A DNA stretch of 64,000 bases from Hermodice carunculata (GCA_964020975.1 CAXHWN010002425.1:319501-383500); one strand, 5' to 3'; counted from the first letter of the stretch, positions 10,460 to 24,972 are shown. The notes: generated by a model from the letters alone, not told the origin. Numbers and translations: made by a program.

Positions 10460-12690
10460 CTGTTTAAATGTAAATCTAAGTAAAGATAATACAGACTGTA
10501 TGCCTGTCACTTCTAATTAAGAATTCGGACAAAGCACTGGGCATGCTCATCACTACAGATATGAAATGCACAAAAACAAAGGTATGCCTTGTTGAAGAGT
10601 ATGCTGTTTGTTCCAACTGTGCCGGTTCCAGTTTGTATCAATTTGCATCTACAAGTATAAATTAAACATAAACCGTCCTCATAAAATATCAGTTGAAGTT
10701 ATATGAAGTAACAAATCAGTGATAGATGAAAATTTACCCAGATTGAATATGTGGTAGCTAAGTATGCTTGTCTCTTCTGATTCAGAGTGACTTTGGGCAC
10801 ACCAAAAAGGACATGTCCAATAACAAATCACAGTTAGGCAATGCATTGGAGCATCACTGGGCGATTCAGAAAAGCATGTTTTTCTGTGGGAAAATGATTC
10901 TCGTTTTTCCCTTTGAACCATTTTACTCGCACATGTGTGTTTCTGTAAAATGTAAGTGGGGGTTACATTGTTTCTCTCAATTTTTAAAATCATTAATCCT
11001 CTTATGAACATTTCATTAAAAGTCAACTTCAACTTTTAAACATTTTGCTGTATGTTTCAAATTGTGACATATTTCATGCTTGATTTCTTTTGTAAGGAGC
11101 GAAATCTAGAAGTTGGGAGGATGGCTGTGTGATGGGTCTGGGCTGCATAGGATCTCAGACATGCAAATTCACTTCTAAATCATAAGTCATTTTTTTGTTC
11201 ATCTTTATCGATTCTTCTATTTTATATTAGGTCGGCACTCGGCTGGCTTGTTCTCCTGTTAATATCGATGCAATATACTCCAAAGATATCCATACATCTA
11301 CACTTAAGAACAATACATTCCAAAGCTTGCAGCAATTTCACGCAAGTTTCACTTTTTCGTATAATCTTATCAAAATTTGGACACATTAAGAGCAGCTACA
11401 GAAACAGCTTTAAGACTCAGTCTGTGACTTAGATAGTTATGTATAAAAAAGAAAAGAACAGAAAATGAATGTTGTGAGAAAAGTGCTTAATCAAAGATGT
11501 TCATAGATTCCAATGTCTCTTTCGATTCAAATTAAGCAACCAATTTTGTAATGAAGAATGAGTTACTCCTGTCCGATTACATACACATAAGTGTATTAAT
11601 TTTAGGCCATTTTATGTACATACAAGTTCATTATGCTTTAATTCTACTTCTGTTTAGTTCTGGATGGTGTCCAATCTTCAAACGCTTAATGTATATGCGA
11701 TAACCTTTTCTCGAGTTCAGTCTCTTAATTTAGGTTAGAGAACTTTTTATTATCACTAAATTGTTCTAATAGTACAACTCATTGCTTGTTTCATGACTTT
11801 GTGATCATATTAGAAAGTGTAAGTATATATGCAACAATTACAAAAAGTACAGGTTAAATGTTCCAAATAACTGGATCAGACAGCAATAGTGTCGCACAGC
11901 TTGACAAAGTGATAGTTTGAAAACCATATGATCAAATCATCCGAAAGGTTACCACTCTCTCAGCATTATATCTCAAAATCTATGCATATCTTTTAATACA
12001 GTTGCCAGAAATTAGTGCTACAGCTACAAATAATTGTTGCTGATCTAGTATTCGGATGACACAGATCAAACTCAAGAGTTGAGGCTATGGAATGGACCAA
12101 TGGTAGAGTTAATTTGAATGATCAAATTGAATGCCATTAATAACTGATGGTCTTCAGAACGCCAATATACATCCATCAAAAAAGAAGCTGTTGAATTGTC
12201 GTCCTGTGATAGTTGATAAAAAATCTTTTTCTCGACATCTTAACCTGTTTTGTTTCAGGAAAATGTTCAGCAACACTTCGTCCATCCTTTTCATTAATAT
12301 ATAAGTATAGTTCAAGAGGTGGCACTGGGATATTGGGGTGCTTAGGAGTACAAAGTTTTTAACCAGGTCGACCATGCATAGATGGTCAGCGCAAATGTTA
12401 TTCTTTTGGAATCATTACATGTACTTGGGAATCTATTGAGGTGAAGAAAATTAAAAAAAAAAAAATGGAAGAATATAGCATTTTAACTGAGGCGTTTGCT
12501 CGAAACTATAGCCTTTGCACTTCGTCTGACAAATTAACATTACGATCCGGGTGTGCCGTGCAATTTAGTAATTGTCTCTCTTACTGATTTACGAGCCCAT
12601 TTTGAACGACTTTGTTGTCTTTTTTACACTTCTAAGAGTCGCAGATTTACAATAGAAAGCTCTAAATCTGTTGGCATTGGAGAGTTAATG
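10460..12690. other. Upstream region of the CUB-like gene; no exon recognised
   Basis: Upstream exons of the minus-strand CUB-like gene would be expected here or further right, but none is recognisable from sequence alone. Open frames at 10.68-11.03 kb lack domain motifs. Confidence 0.4.
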
Positions 12691-12695
12691 AATAT

Positions 12696-12867
12696 GCTGA
12701 CCACTTACAGGCTTTTATTTTGGATAGGTAATGGATTTGCTCATCACTTACATGCTTTCATATGGGATAATTCAAGAATTTGTTCGCCACTTTTAGACTT
12801 TTATGTTGAATAGTTAAATAATTTGCTCACCAATTACTGGCTTTTATGCTACTGACTGTTTCTCGGG
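12696..12867. repeat. Degenerate 43-bp minisatellite, four units
   Basis: Four consecutive units start at 12696, 12739, 12782 and 12825. Each begins g(c/t)t(g/c)(a/g)(c/t)ca.tta and carries (a/g)cttttat about 15 bases in. Spacing is 43 bp exactly for the first three steps. The units have diverged substantially, so the array is old. No coding role is apparent. Confidence 0.75.
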
Positions 12868-13377
12868 TACACTAAGAGTAATCAGAAAATACTGGAAAAC
12901 TGGTAACGTGGAACCAGCTGTGTATGCGGTTTAAATTGAAGGTTACTTGTAAAGATATGTTAAACAGTCTTCTCCTTTGTGAGTTTCTCATGAATCTCAG
13001 CAGCTACATGTAAGAGCCAGGTGAAACTCTCAATGCAAATTTAGACCCATCTTATATATTTGGTTAGCAAGTTCAGTTTATGCAGTTGGTTTGCTGGAAC
13101 TCCACGCATATGTTTTTAATATGCCACACTTAGGTCACAAAGACAAGAAATCATTTGTAAAATTGGTGTACTTGATCTTGCATGTATAAAAGACACCAGT
13201 AAACCTTTCAGCGGCATATGCAGCACTTGATGGCAGAAAGCAGTGTACAGGGCCAAAGATCAGCAGGCAGCGGCAGAGAATGCCAGCCAGCGGCATGCTG
13301 CATCAATTTGTAAGACCCACCTTGGAGCAGGTCTCTACTAAGTTTGTTGAAACAATAATGCTCAAATGAGTTTTACA

Positions 13378-13383
<6 letters not shown>

Positions 13384-13456
<73 letters not shown>
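13384..13456. repeat. (AT)n microsatellite
   Basis: About 70 bp of pure alternating AT. Confidence 0.97.
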
Positions 13457-13460
<4 letters not shown>

Positions 13461-13968
13461 AATTAATTAATTTATTTGTTCATCCAGTAATAGATTTAAT
13501 CTGAATACCTGCCTACCCCACCTTGCAAGGGCTTCATTTCAGCATTTTGTTCATGCGACCTGCAGTATGAGTATGGTGCTTGTCACACTTCCTGCCCAGC
13601 TTTTTGGAACAATGCTGTAACATAATTACATATATAAACTTTATGGGGTACGCTCCTGCATCATTATACTATATATTATAATTTTGGAATATGCTGCTGC
13701 ATCGTTACACAAATTATCTTCATGAGCATAAACTGAAACTGGAATTTCAGTCACGGAATACACATTACTTTTGCGTTTGAACACACGGTTTAGATTTCCA
13801 AGGTGTTAACATTGTTATTTACTTATGGCCTCACAATGGGTACGGCAAAATTGATCCCCAAATAGTTTGACGACTTATTCTTAATGTCTTTTTCGAGTGC
13901 TTGGTTACATTACAAGGGACACAGAGGACACATCTATGAGTGTCATTTTCCAAAATGTATTTTGAAAA

Positions 13969-14126
<158 letters not shown>

Positions 14127-17100
14127 TATATATAAATATCTATACGTGCGTGTGTCCATGTGTGTGTCTGTGCGCATTTTTTCAGTTCTAGACAGCAAAA
14201 ACATCAATGTAAAATGGACTGAATACTTAACCGATGTAAACGGTTATAAAGTCTTTTTTTCAACTGAATGCAGCATGTTTAACTGCACAAAAAGGCTTGG
14301 TGTTTATGCTTCGTGTTTTTTCACGTCAGTAAAATGAAACCAGATGTAATACTTTTTTAAAAAGGAATAACAGTGCATGCTAGAAACATTAAACGACTGT
14401 GATATTTAAGTAACCGTGGCTCCTTTGGCGCATGCGATGTATTTTTAAGTGACTTTTTGAGATAATCTGTGATAATGGACCAGTACACGTTAATAGGCAA
14501 ATTGTACTTGCTATACATTTAAGCTACTGACTTTAATTTTTAACAAATGGCACCCATTGCTTCTCATACACGGAATCTTGTTGTCATCAAAACAAGTCAA
14601 ATGTACGAAGTTGTACCTTTCCTTTGGTCTTTTTGCAATCTCATTTAGCTGTATATAAATCTGTCGTGCCAACAATACTGTGGCAGATACCTCACATTGC
14701 ACATATATGTGAGCATTGTCCCGCATAATAATTAATAAAAGCTCATGAAATGCATCACAATTACATTATGCCAGCACTTTGTTATTCTTAGTACACATCA
14801 GCTTAGAGGTTGGTCAAAAGATCCACCATTTATCCATGTTGTCGTGCCATTATGATATTTACGGCCTAAATACCAAGCTACCGCCAAGAACAACCTCTAG
14901 ATGTACAGCATAATGCACTTCCGTTCTTATACTCTGTTCACACAGTCTGCTGAACAATGGTACTTTCCCGGAAGAGCATTCATCATGACCCTTTCACGCT
15001 GTGTGGAGAGTTCAGATAACCAATGAATGCAGTCATACAACTAGCATTTTTTCCTCTCGCCAATGTCTTCAGAACAATCACATATTTTGCAGATTCCTTT
15101 CGAGTATGACATTTGGTATGTGATACCGTTAGAACTTTTATGTTAAAAGGTTAAATGCATGGTTTATGTGATGTATACTATTTAGAACAAGCGAGACCAG
15201 TCGTTGAAATGGTATCTCTGAGTATACCATCAAACAAGGTTACTTTTTTTCAATTTTACGTTTTACGCTATTAGATTTTTTCAGTTTATTCCATTGCAGC
15301 TTATCTAGGATAAAAAGAAATACACTACGAATATATTTTATGTTGTACGAAAGCGTCAAAGGTTGCCATGAATATTATCACTATCTGCATCTTGAACCCA
15401 TTGACTTTCGTTCAAAAGATAGTCTAAAAGTTAATATAATAAAACATATAACTAAAAATAATCAAGTAGCATTGAACGTTGCAGCTATTGTTATTACTGG
15501 TATGACACTTACAATATTAACAAAAGTGATGTCCAATGGCTTGAATGGCACTTACAATACTGACAAGGGTGATCTTCAATCGACATGTTCCGAGCTCATG
15601 TCACTGAAAATAGGTTCTCCTTAAAAGTTATGCTTTCTATTAACGCTACGAAAACCACTGCTAGCGTCCAGAGCTAAAACGCAGTATGTCAGATTTTTGG
15701 CAAAATGAGATAGCATACGCACTTACTATATGTTGACCCTTTGGGTCTATTTAGTCTATAAAAGTGGTGCTGCGGTGTGCATAAGTATTATTTTCACCAT
15801 GGCAAAACACAGTATCTTTCAACAAAAATGGGTATTATCAAGGTAAATGCAGTATTTTAGAAATGCTGGGTTTTACCTAAGGAGCATATAGAAATACTGC
15901 GTTTTACATTGGGAGCATTAGAAATATTGCAATTTACCTCTGAATCATCCATTAAGCAATGTCAAATACAGAATATGATCACGTGACACAGAGGTAAAGT
16001 ACAGTAACTTGGATAATTCGAACTTGTTTCTTTGATCTTCTTTAATGTTTCTCCCATTTTACTCAAGTACATCCTGGCGACAAGTCTTAGAAAAAATCGT
16101 AAAGATGTTAGGACTACCCTTAAATAGCAGAGGACGCCAAATGGTGGCTTTATCCTAGGTCAGCCCAACAAAAACACCAGCAAGACGAACAACTGAATGG
16201 ATAAAATTGAAACACCAGACCACAGGAGCTGTAGCTGCTCCCGGTGCAGGTGAGGAAATTAATGAATTTGACACTAAGCCTGGGCCTACATGTATATCTG
16301 ACTGAGCAATAGCCTATGCATTTGGCCTAATATCACAGACTGATAGCGAATAGTTTACATTGTAGACACAGACTAGGCCTACTTAGCATAGCATTATAAA
16401 ACATCTCTACTAGCATTAGGGCTACATACAGTTGGCCTAATCTAAAGTCTCATTTGACTTTAGTCTGTTCACGTCATAAAAAGAACTTGCTGCATGGCTA
16501 CTGGGTGGTCAGATTTGAGGCCACAGATTAACACATTTAATCACAGAAACTGAAATAATATTCAAAACACGCAGTTTAAGTTCTTGTGTATATTATATTT
16601 TGAGAAATAAGCATGATGGGCTGAAATGTTTAAAACCCGCTGTTTTTCCGGAGCCTGTCTTTTGCGCAAAACGCCCATAAACGTGATCACAGAAAATCTA
16701 ATTAATTTATACATGGTCTACTTTAGGCTATCACTCAAAGAGGGCTTCCCATTAATAGGCTTAACTCAGGTTTCAACATGCACGTTGAAAACATTCGAAA
16801 TTTGACACATGTATATTACGAACACTTCAAACGTTTGAGATACCAGTTCTTATTTTTTATTCCGAGTAGCTACATTATTGTCAGTGATTACAGACGCACA
16901 CTTTTCATCCATGGTGGATTCATTTTACCCAACTAGTCGAGTCGCCGAGCAGATCAAAATAACGTTTTTATAGTCTTACCATTATATGGTGCTATGGGAA
17001 CGCTGGCAATTTACATAATTAAAACAGTAATATCTTTTGAAAAAGAAAGTTTTAGGGAATATATTGCCTGTAATAAATTACACAACTGTTTTATCTGTTT

Positions 17101-17988
17101 AAATATCACATACAAATTGAGACTTCATTAACCAAAGGTTAAATCAATTTTTACAAATTCTTTCCGATATAAGTTTCAAACAAATAAACAAAAATATCAA
17201 AAAGTGATAAAGCCCCTTTAATGGAAATTTGAATAGGATAATTTATTTTTATGAATGCACATGGAAAACTTCAACAATATCGGTCTTGAAAAGTGTGTTT
17301 TTTCAAACCCTTTAAGTTCATTTTATGACGTGCACCACTCTAGTAACATTTCGGACCGGCTATGTGAATTACTGTGATATAAAAGTACTTACAAGGCCCA
17401 CTTAATAAAGTAGATGGCTTGTAAAATAGGCATAATGTGCCCACATGCACTTTCAAAAATTTACTATAGTCATTAGAATTTTGGTTCTGAAATTTAACAC
17501 ATTATCAAGACAAACTTGTAATAACAACTGTAGCACTATATACAAATAGGCCTAGGATTGGTGAAATCTAGAGAAACTGTTTTTAGGGTACCTCATATTG
17601 TTATAATTTCTTTAATTTATTTTGACGAAGTTTGACAAAAATGCTTTCTACCTAAGTGAAGGGGACATTATAATTATTTATGTTTTTCAATTTCAATTTT
17701 TCATCTAACTGGTGGATGGTGGGTTTTTGTTGAAAAAAAATTAATTCGAAATTCCCGAAATCAAGCTCATTGTGACCATGAAAACGACAAGAGAGATCAC
17801 TTCTTCAAATCAAAATTGGGGGAAGTGCCCGGCTAGTGGTCAGTTTGGATATTAAAAAATCGAAATTTAAATACTTGACAGCAGGTCGGTCTAACTGAAA
17901 ATTAAGAATCATAATGACCTGTAACCAACTCCACTTATACTACAGAAACTAATACTTTCTATATATTGAAATGCTGAGGGTATAACTT

Positions 17989-18050
17989 AATATTCCACTT
18001 GATAAAGCTACGTGTTTTCATATTCCACTTGACAAAGCTACGTGTCTTTA
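17989..18050. repeat. 30-bp tandem duplication
   Basis: 'tattccacttgataaagcta' followed by cgtgtttt is immediately repeated as tattccacttgacaaagctacgtgtcttt. The two copies are nearly identical, so this is a recent local duplication. Confidence 0.85.
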
Positions 18051-18849
18051 TCTCCGTTTTTATTGAAAATATAATTGTAGTTAAAAGCAATGGAATTGAC
18101 AACGCAAGTACTATTAATTTGTAAGTTCTAATTTCAGAATAAACAGTGCTGTTCATTAATAACTGCCGCTTCAGTGCATGCAAATAGTGTGATGTGTGCA
18201 CACAAAAACAACTTGTGTTTATTAAAATGCGCTCAAATCCGCATGCACCAATTTGTGCTATTAACAATTGATTTCTGTACACGCTTTTGTGTACACGCAC
18301 GTCATTGAATCTTGAAACAAATCGGCTTTATACTGCGCTAAAATTTTAATGTTAAAATATAGCACATTCTACAGCGCTCTAATTTTTTTATGTTTACAAT
18401 TTATCACATCCAATCTAATGCTAATAAGTGTAATCAATTTCCAAATTGTTGATATACATGTATGTGCACACTCAAAATTGTGCGCTCAAACGTGGGCGCT
18501 GAAATGTGTGTGCTGAAAACTGTGCGCACGGTAACCAGGTACCGCGACATGTGCGTGCAATTTTTTGTACTGTATAGAAGTGGAATGCTTTAAAATTATA
18601 GTTTTGTGAAATCAGTGTTGGAATTGATTCTTAAAATGTTATAGTTGCAAAGAGAGAGTTGCTTGCATGACATGCAACGTTATCTAAGTCTAGAGACAAA
18701 TATTATATGTTTCATATTGAAACATGTCACAGTGCTATAGTTTCCAGTTAAATAATGGAATGTTTTGACTTTGAATTTCATGAAAAAATACAATGTTATG
18801 TGCCTAAATGTAAAGGCCATTCAGTGCAACATCAACAGCAATGCCTAAC

Positions 18850-19190
18850 ATGTGATACTACTGTAAGAGAAAAAATCTTAAGAAATCTGGAATAAATTAC
18901 AGTGTTGAAAATCCATATAGGTGTACAACATGTGATACATATGCTGCTTTACAAGCAATCTGCATGCAACACACAAGCACTCACACAGGTGAAACGCCAC
19001 ACCAGTGGATATTGCTTTTACACAAAAAGATATATCAAGCAAGAAATGAGAAGTCAAACAGGTGAAAAACCATACCAGTATACAACATGTGATTCGCAGT
19101 TCTTATATGGACGACCAACCTGGAACTTCACATGATAACACATACAGGATAAACGCTGTGCCAATGTGAAACATGTCACGCTGTAAATAC
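18850..19190 (+). pseudogene. Decayed C2H2 zinc-finger gene fragment
   Basis: Plus-strand reading in shifting frames shows remnants of tandem C2H2 fingers. These are YRCTTCDTYA followed by an H-x-H spacing and HTGE, then TGEKPYQYTTCDSQF, which is the classic TGEKPY linker with one zinc-binding Cys changed to Tyr. Next comes a further H….HTG-like stretch, then LCQCETCHA. The frame changes between fingers, and stops fall inside them. No N-terminal partner domain is visible. C2H2 fingers normally bind DNA, but this copy cannot encode an intact array. It probably derives from a tandem zinc-finger gene or a transposon-carried copy. Confidence 0.7.
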
Positions 19191-19599
19191 AAGTAAAGTT
19201 GTTTTACCTCCAAAAGTATAGTTATTTGTTTCAGGAGAAAAAAAATGTTACCAATTGAATTTCGAAATAATATTAGCCATTTAATTCCAATATACCGGAG
19301 AAATAATGTACAAAGTTAAAACGCAATATTTCATGTTACAGTGATGAAACGCATTTTCTATCTGTTTTTACTGTGGTACCATTTAGTATCACTCTATAAT
19401 TCTAGCAATAACACAGACATTAAAATCTGACAGTTGCTACTGAAAAGTTGGCTATCTGTGCATATTACTCTGGATAAGCTCTACATCAGGAATTTTATTC
19501 CTTCTTGCATAAATGCCGATAACATTAAAGTGAAATTTACTCAAAAGGTAAAAAAGTCAGATACTGCGTTTTACCTCGGTAGGCCAGATTAGCTCTACA

Positions 19600-19789
19600 T
19601 AAGTCAAATTATTAACATATTGTGGCCGTCCGCTGCTATTTTGTCATGATTATATTGCTAAGGAAATGTCAACGTAGTCTACAGTAGGCAACACTATACG
19701 TTTATCATCTACTTACTCGCTGAGAATTGGCTGAGTCAGTGGCGGCATTAACGTTTCCTATAAACAAACATTTCCAATTTAAGGAGGAC

Positions 19790-19826
<37 letters not shown>

Positions 19827-22800
19827 TAAGCAAATTATGATCTGTTCTCAAAAAACTAGCTTTTATTATCTGCTTCAGATCATCATTTCTTATTGATATC
19901 GGTGCCATGCAAGGTTTCCTATATCCACATAACATTGAGGTTATTTTCCATAAATTTAATACAACGTTTGGCGCTGATATTTTGGCATGGTGGTCAGACT
20001 CCCGGTACCGATTGCATTTAACTGGCATTAATCTCTATACAAGTCATGGAACAAAAAGGTTAAATCCCCAGTTGAGGAGCAAAATATTTATTGTTCTTGA
20101 GACTTTGCCATTACACTTGTTGGTTAGTTTTGACGTTAAAGTTGCGGAACAATTGTGAAGTTTGTGTTGATGGGTACCTGTGACTTTTAAGTAACAATGC
20201 ATACCAGTCACGCTGGCCTAAGATTTATTATCAAAGGGCATCTTGATGATTTTGACTAACCGATCTACTCACCCATACTATATCGTGCGCATGAAGAGTG
20301 GAATTCATTCACCAGTTTGTGTTAGTTTTAATTGGAATGGTTGAATCGCTGATAACTCACCATGTCAGATGCATCTATTATGCAACCAGCAGCAGCATTG
20401 CCACATCTTCCGTGCAGTTCTAAACCCCACAATTTATCACAAGCCAACCTTTCTCCGTTCCATAGCCGATCTAGTCATTGTATAAGCCTATTAACCAATC
20501 AACATTATTATCACGTTCAATTTTAAAATTGAGACAATGCTAGGCTTCACCAGGCAAATGAATTTTAAAATAGGTTATCGACGGAAATCCATCAAACATG
20601 TTACCCAGTCTTAAATTCCCGAACATGCTTTTCATGTGAAGGCGACTGCTTGGCTTTCCCTTGTTTATGGGAAAGGCAAACCACATAAATTTAAGTAATG
20701 TATAAATGTTGAATATCAACAAATACAAAGATACATGCCATATAACAAGAGCTTGTTTATAATGGCAATGCTTCAAGAATTTAAATGAACTGGGATATGT
20801 ACAGATAACGCAACATTTGACAAATTCAATTTAAACTTACCTGGAGAGAAGTGTTACATAGACATTAATGTACATTCTCTGGAAAGAAATTGATATTGTC
20901 ATAAATTTTCTGTCAGTGGTTAAGGTTTACCCGACGTGAGAATTGTCTGATTTTCCACTGGATTTACCTTGTAAAAAATTAAAATAGCATTTTGATCTTG
21001 TATTTATTGGTAGCTTCTTGGAAGTCTTAGTTGAGGAACGAAGGTAACAGGGCATTTTGTTGAATTTAGTTTTTACAAGTGACTTCAGAAGTATTACAGT
21101 TTGATATACATATTTCACAACACAATGATTCCAAATCGCCATTAGTTTGGGGTGGCCTTTGAGAGACCTTACATTAATTTCAAGTTCACAGGGTAACCCT
21201 GGTTGTTTCTGGTATCTGTTAGTTCGGGTTTTTAAAAGAAATTATCATAAAAGTATTCTATTCCATGTGCAAACGTCCTTCGAAATAATGGTCAAAGTAA
21301 GGTACTATTTTAATTTCATAAAATTATGGTCAGACTTAGAGTATTATATATGGTTGACAGAACATATAGGTGGAAGAGCACAGGACGAAATTCGCTGGGA
21401 AACATTCCTTGTACATAAAAAATGTATTTTTTTTAACTATTAAGTGGTAATCTTTTGGATGGCAAAAAGAAAGTTTTGAAAACATATTTAATAGCAAAAA
21501 AATTGCGATTAATAAAGGTATGTCTCACCAAAGGGCCTCACATGTAACCATGTTTTGAACGTATGCTGATGAAAGAAGATAAACAAAGCAATCGGCTCTA
21601 AATAAAATTTCACACCTTAAACACACAAACAAAAAAATCATTTTCTGTTTACTTTATTTCATTATTATAATGTTGTCTGGTTAAGATTGTGCTGATTGAA
21701 TGCGATAATAATTTTGACTCTCTCAACCCCACGTAATAGTATATGAGGAGCGGTAACTCCAATAATCACACTTACGCATTTCAGTGGAATGTCAGTGGAA
21801 CAAAATCAAAGAGTGTTTATGCACCATTTGTTGGTCAAAGAAAGAAGTGGGGCTCTGATCTTCATTTGCTTTCCTGACACAAGTAGAAACAGTTGCTGAG
21901 GTGCTTCCCAGTCAAAATTCTACTGTTGAATGAAACTGAGAACAGAGTTTTTCTCCTCTATTAGTGTGCCAAATCCCCACATGGTTGCTGAATCTATTGC
22001 CATATAAAGTTCTCCCATTTTTTCAACACACTGTGCATGCTGAGGCTCTGACAGAGCGATATATCAAGCCATTAGACACTTTGATCAATTAGCCTCAAGT
22101 AACATGATTTGTGTCACAGCCGTGCCAGAAGGAACAATGGCTAAAAAAGCTACTAAACATTGCCCACGGTTAACAGGGGCCGCTGTGTCTATACTTTGTT
22201 GCCATGGAGTTATGCTGATTATGCAAAGCAACCCCTTCACCCATCTCTGTATTGTCAGACTGATGTAAAACCACAAGATGGAAATCAGAGAGTGGTTAAC
22301 ATTTGAAACCAAAATCGTGAAACAATCTTAATTTTTGACAAATTCAGAACATGTTTTTAATGACAACACACGAAACAAGTAGAACAATCTACCACTCATG
22401 CAAGTAGATTCATTTCAAGAGAGTCGGTAGAGCTCATATAATTTTCAACAAATTGACACAACTGAACTTCCACCCTGGATTTCTTAGATTCAACATATGC
22501 TACGACTTTACAAATCTTGAAGTGGTCCTGGGTAGCCACGTGAACGTTAAATACGTACAATTTCAAGACATCCTGAGTGAAATATTTTACCATACGCCCC
22601 AACAGATCACAAATCAGACCCTTCATTGAAAATGGCGTCTATGCTAAAAGCGTTTTTAACACACATGAGGTCCGAACATGAACACAAATAAAAGTTAAAG
22701 ATTAAATAGGGGGAAAGGAAAAACTTACACGAGAGACTTTTGACAAGTCATTAGTTACACTTTGGGTGACCACTGAACCGCCCCTGGGCACAGCCACCTT

Positions 22801-23014
22801 AAGTAATGTGGCGTACTAGTAAAGTCTGGGGGTCATAAATGCAGTTGGGAAGCTCTGAAATGAGAATTTGCATTATACACTGTCAGCGTGAAAGCTTTTA
22901 ACATATTTAATGTTATCTATATTGGAACTGAGGAATTATTAATTGATTCATCAGACTTTACACTTGTATATCCCTTGACGTATCATCGCCTGAAGTAACA
23001 AATGTACAAGAAAC

Positions 23015-23069
<55 letters not shown>

Positions 23070-24500
23070 CACACACACACATGCACAATATATGAACTGA
23101 TTGACACAATACTTATTATTAGATATGATTTTGTTATCACTGAATTTCTAATGGAAAGTGTTGCTTTTCACTGAGTTGGTTGGTTGCCTGCTGCTTTGCC
23201 CTAACTCTGTGGCTGTGGCATCACTCTCCAGTGGAAATTCGACATACATATTCAAAGCTATGTTCGAATGCGGAAAATGTGGAAGGTTGACACTTGAACT
23301 TAATGGGGACTGATTTGAAAAAAAAGAAGATATTATGTGAAACATACAATTCATCTTCCTTTTGAAATCTGCTGCTTGAAAATCATCCACAAACACCAAG
23401 AGCATGATATCAGAGGCTCATCATGCCCTTACATTGTGCCATTGGAGTTATGGGGATCGATAGCGAGGCGATGTTATGTTTCTCTCTGTTATTAGTAATG
23501 AAGATAACTACTATGAATAATATGCATCACTGATTTGTACGAAGGGTGTGGTGGTTAGGCAGGCAAAAATAAACAAGAATGGGGGAACTGCTACGCAATT
23601 TCTGTCCATATAAACCTTTTTCTCACTATACTGACTACTAATGAGACAGTGTGATTACCATATCCAAACTAAGTCAAAATAAAACAAATCCAAGTCAATT
23701 CTGACCAAAGGCAATATTCCTGGGTATGTTTAGCTGAATTACATAAATTTATAGTTTGGCTGCACCCAAACGAGCCCAAAACGTACATGCAAGGGCCCAT
23801 AGGGTAAAAAAAGCCATGTCTACTTTTAACCTAATTAGAAAAAAAAATAGTAAAATTATAGACCTATTTAAGTAAATTGGCTTGAACAGGTGCATCATTC
23901 ATGTGCATATAGGACCGTACAATTCATGTAAAGGGAGCAAAAATTGCAGCACAGCACAGAATTTGTAAGCACAGGTTCCACATTTATTGAAAATATTAAT
24001 ATAATTCAGCATTAAAAAGTTTTTGTTGCAACCACCGTCTCTACAATGATCTGTATCCAAATTGGTCCACAAAGTGACGCTAGCAACAACTTCAATCCAT
24101 CACAAAAAACCCTATGCCTAAAATGGCCATCAAGAAGAATCCAAACAAGATGATGATACAATTCGATGTGTTTTAGCCATATAGACAATGGCATGATGTT
24201 TTTTTTTCTCGAGGAGATAAAGTAAGAGTTTTTCAAAAAAAAAAATTGAATGTGGAAATATAGCGGTCAAACTTCTATACAGTGTCAGCATTTGCAAGCT
24301 CACTGGTTCAAATGTCAAACATCAGCCAGAAACAAGTGATATCAGGTCTCAAAATGCAAAACAGCTGTCAGAATTTGTAAGTACAGTAGTTAAATTGCAT
24401 CACAATATCGAAAAAAAGTGTAAGCATAGCTGTCCCGTTTAAACTATGGTTTCCAGAAGTATTTTGATAGGAAGTTTAAATGTTCAAGATAGCACAGAAA
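19600..24500. other. Long non-coding stretch with simple repeats
   Basis: Apart from (AT)n at about 19789-19826 and the CA run at 23.0 kb, I found no supported gene. Short frames at 19.9-20.2, 21.1-21.4 and 22.1-22.6 kb lack recognisable domains or splice context. Confidence 0.45.
23018..23081. repeat. (CA)n microsatellite
   Basis: About 60 bp of CA dinucleotide with one G interruption. Confidence 0.97.
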
Positions 24501-24524
24501 CCCACAAGTTATCTAAGGTAACAA

Positions 24525-24736
24525 GTCAAAGCGGCCTCGCGTCAAAGCGGCCTTGAGTCAAACCAGCCCCGAGTCAAAGCGGCCCTGAATCAAACCGGCC
24601 TCAAGTCAGATCTGCCCCGAGTCAAACTGGCCTCCCCTCTGGTCAACTGGCCTCCAGTCAAACCGGTCTCCAGCCAATCCGACCTTCAAGTCAAATTGGC
24701 CCTGGGTCAAACCGTCCCCAGGTCTAAGCGGCCTTC
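24525..24736 (+). repeat. 16-bp minisatellite array, left arm
   Basis: About 13 units of 16 bp, each close to gtcaaaccggcctcga. Most units are exactly 16 bp, and one is stretched to about 21. The array is markedly GC-richer than the surrounding DNA. The same unit occurs in reverse orientation at 25613-25741, so the two arrays form a long inverted repeat. Confidence 0.9.
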
Positions 24737-24879
24737 TAGATATTATATATCCATACCGTACTTTAACTTTCTACTGAACTATTTTGATTAGGATTCCTAT
24801 TATTTTAGGCTATTCAAGACTGATCTTTGTTGATAGGACGATTTTTTCTTGACTATTGAATATTGTACAATAAATGAAT

Positions 24880-24972
24880 ACGAATGAATGAATGTAATGG
24901 AATTGATGAATGAATGGATAAATATCCATGCAGAAAACTCAATAAACAAATGAATGAATAAATAAATAAGTA
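24880..24972. repeat. Imperfect (AATG/AATA)n simple repeat
   Basis: Loose tetranucleotide repeats (gaatgaatg, aataaataaat) lie between the two inverted minisatellite arms. Confidence 0.7.

Larger units (their letters stand above)
15676..19577. mobile_element. Possible DNA element bounded by inverted 'taaaacgcagtat' ends
   Basis: At 15676 the plus strand reads gagctaaaacgcagtat followed by a T-rich run. At about 19577 the minus strand reads gaggtaaaacgcagtat, also followed by a T-rich run. A 13-bp identical core with flanking similarity in inverted orientation suggests transposon ends about 3.9 kb apart. Further copies of the core (gcagtatttta, atactgcgttttac) occur between 15800 and 15960. 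No target-site duplication was found and no transposase is recognisable inside; a zinc-finger relic lies near the right end. It may instead be two separate short repeats. Confidence 0.35.

Noticed and set aside
13210-13310. Three 'cagcggca' words
   Set aside because: The spacing is irregular and the copies are only 8 bp, too short to call a repeat.
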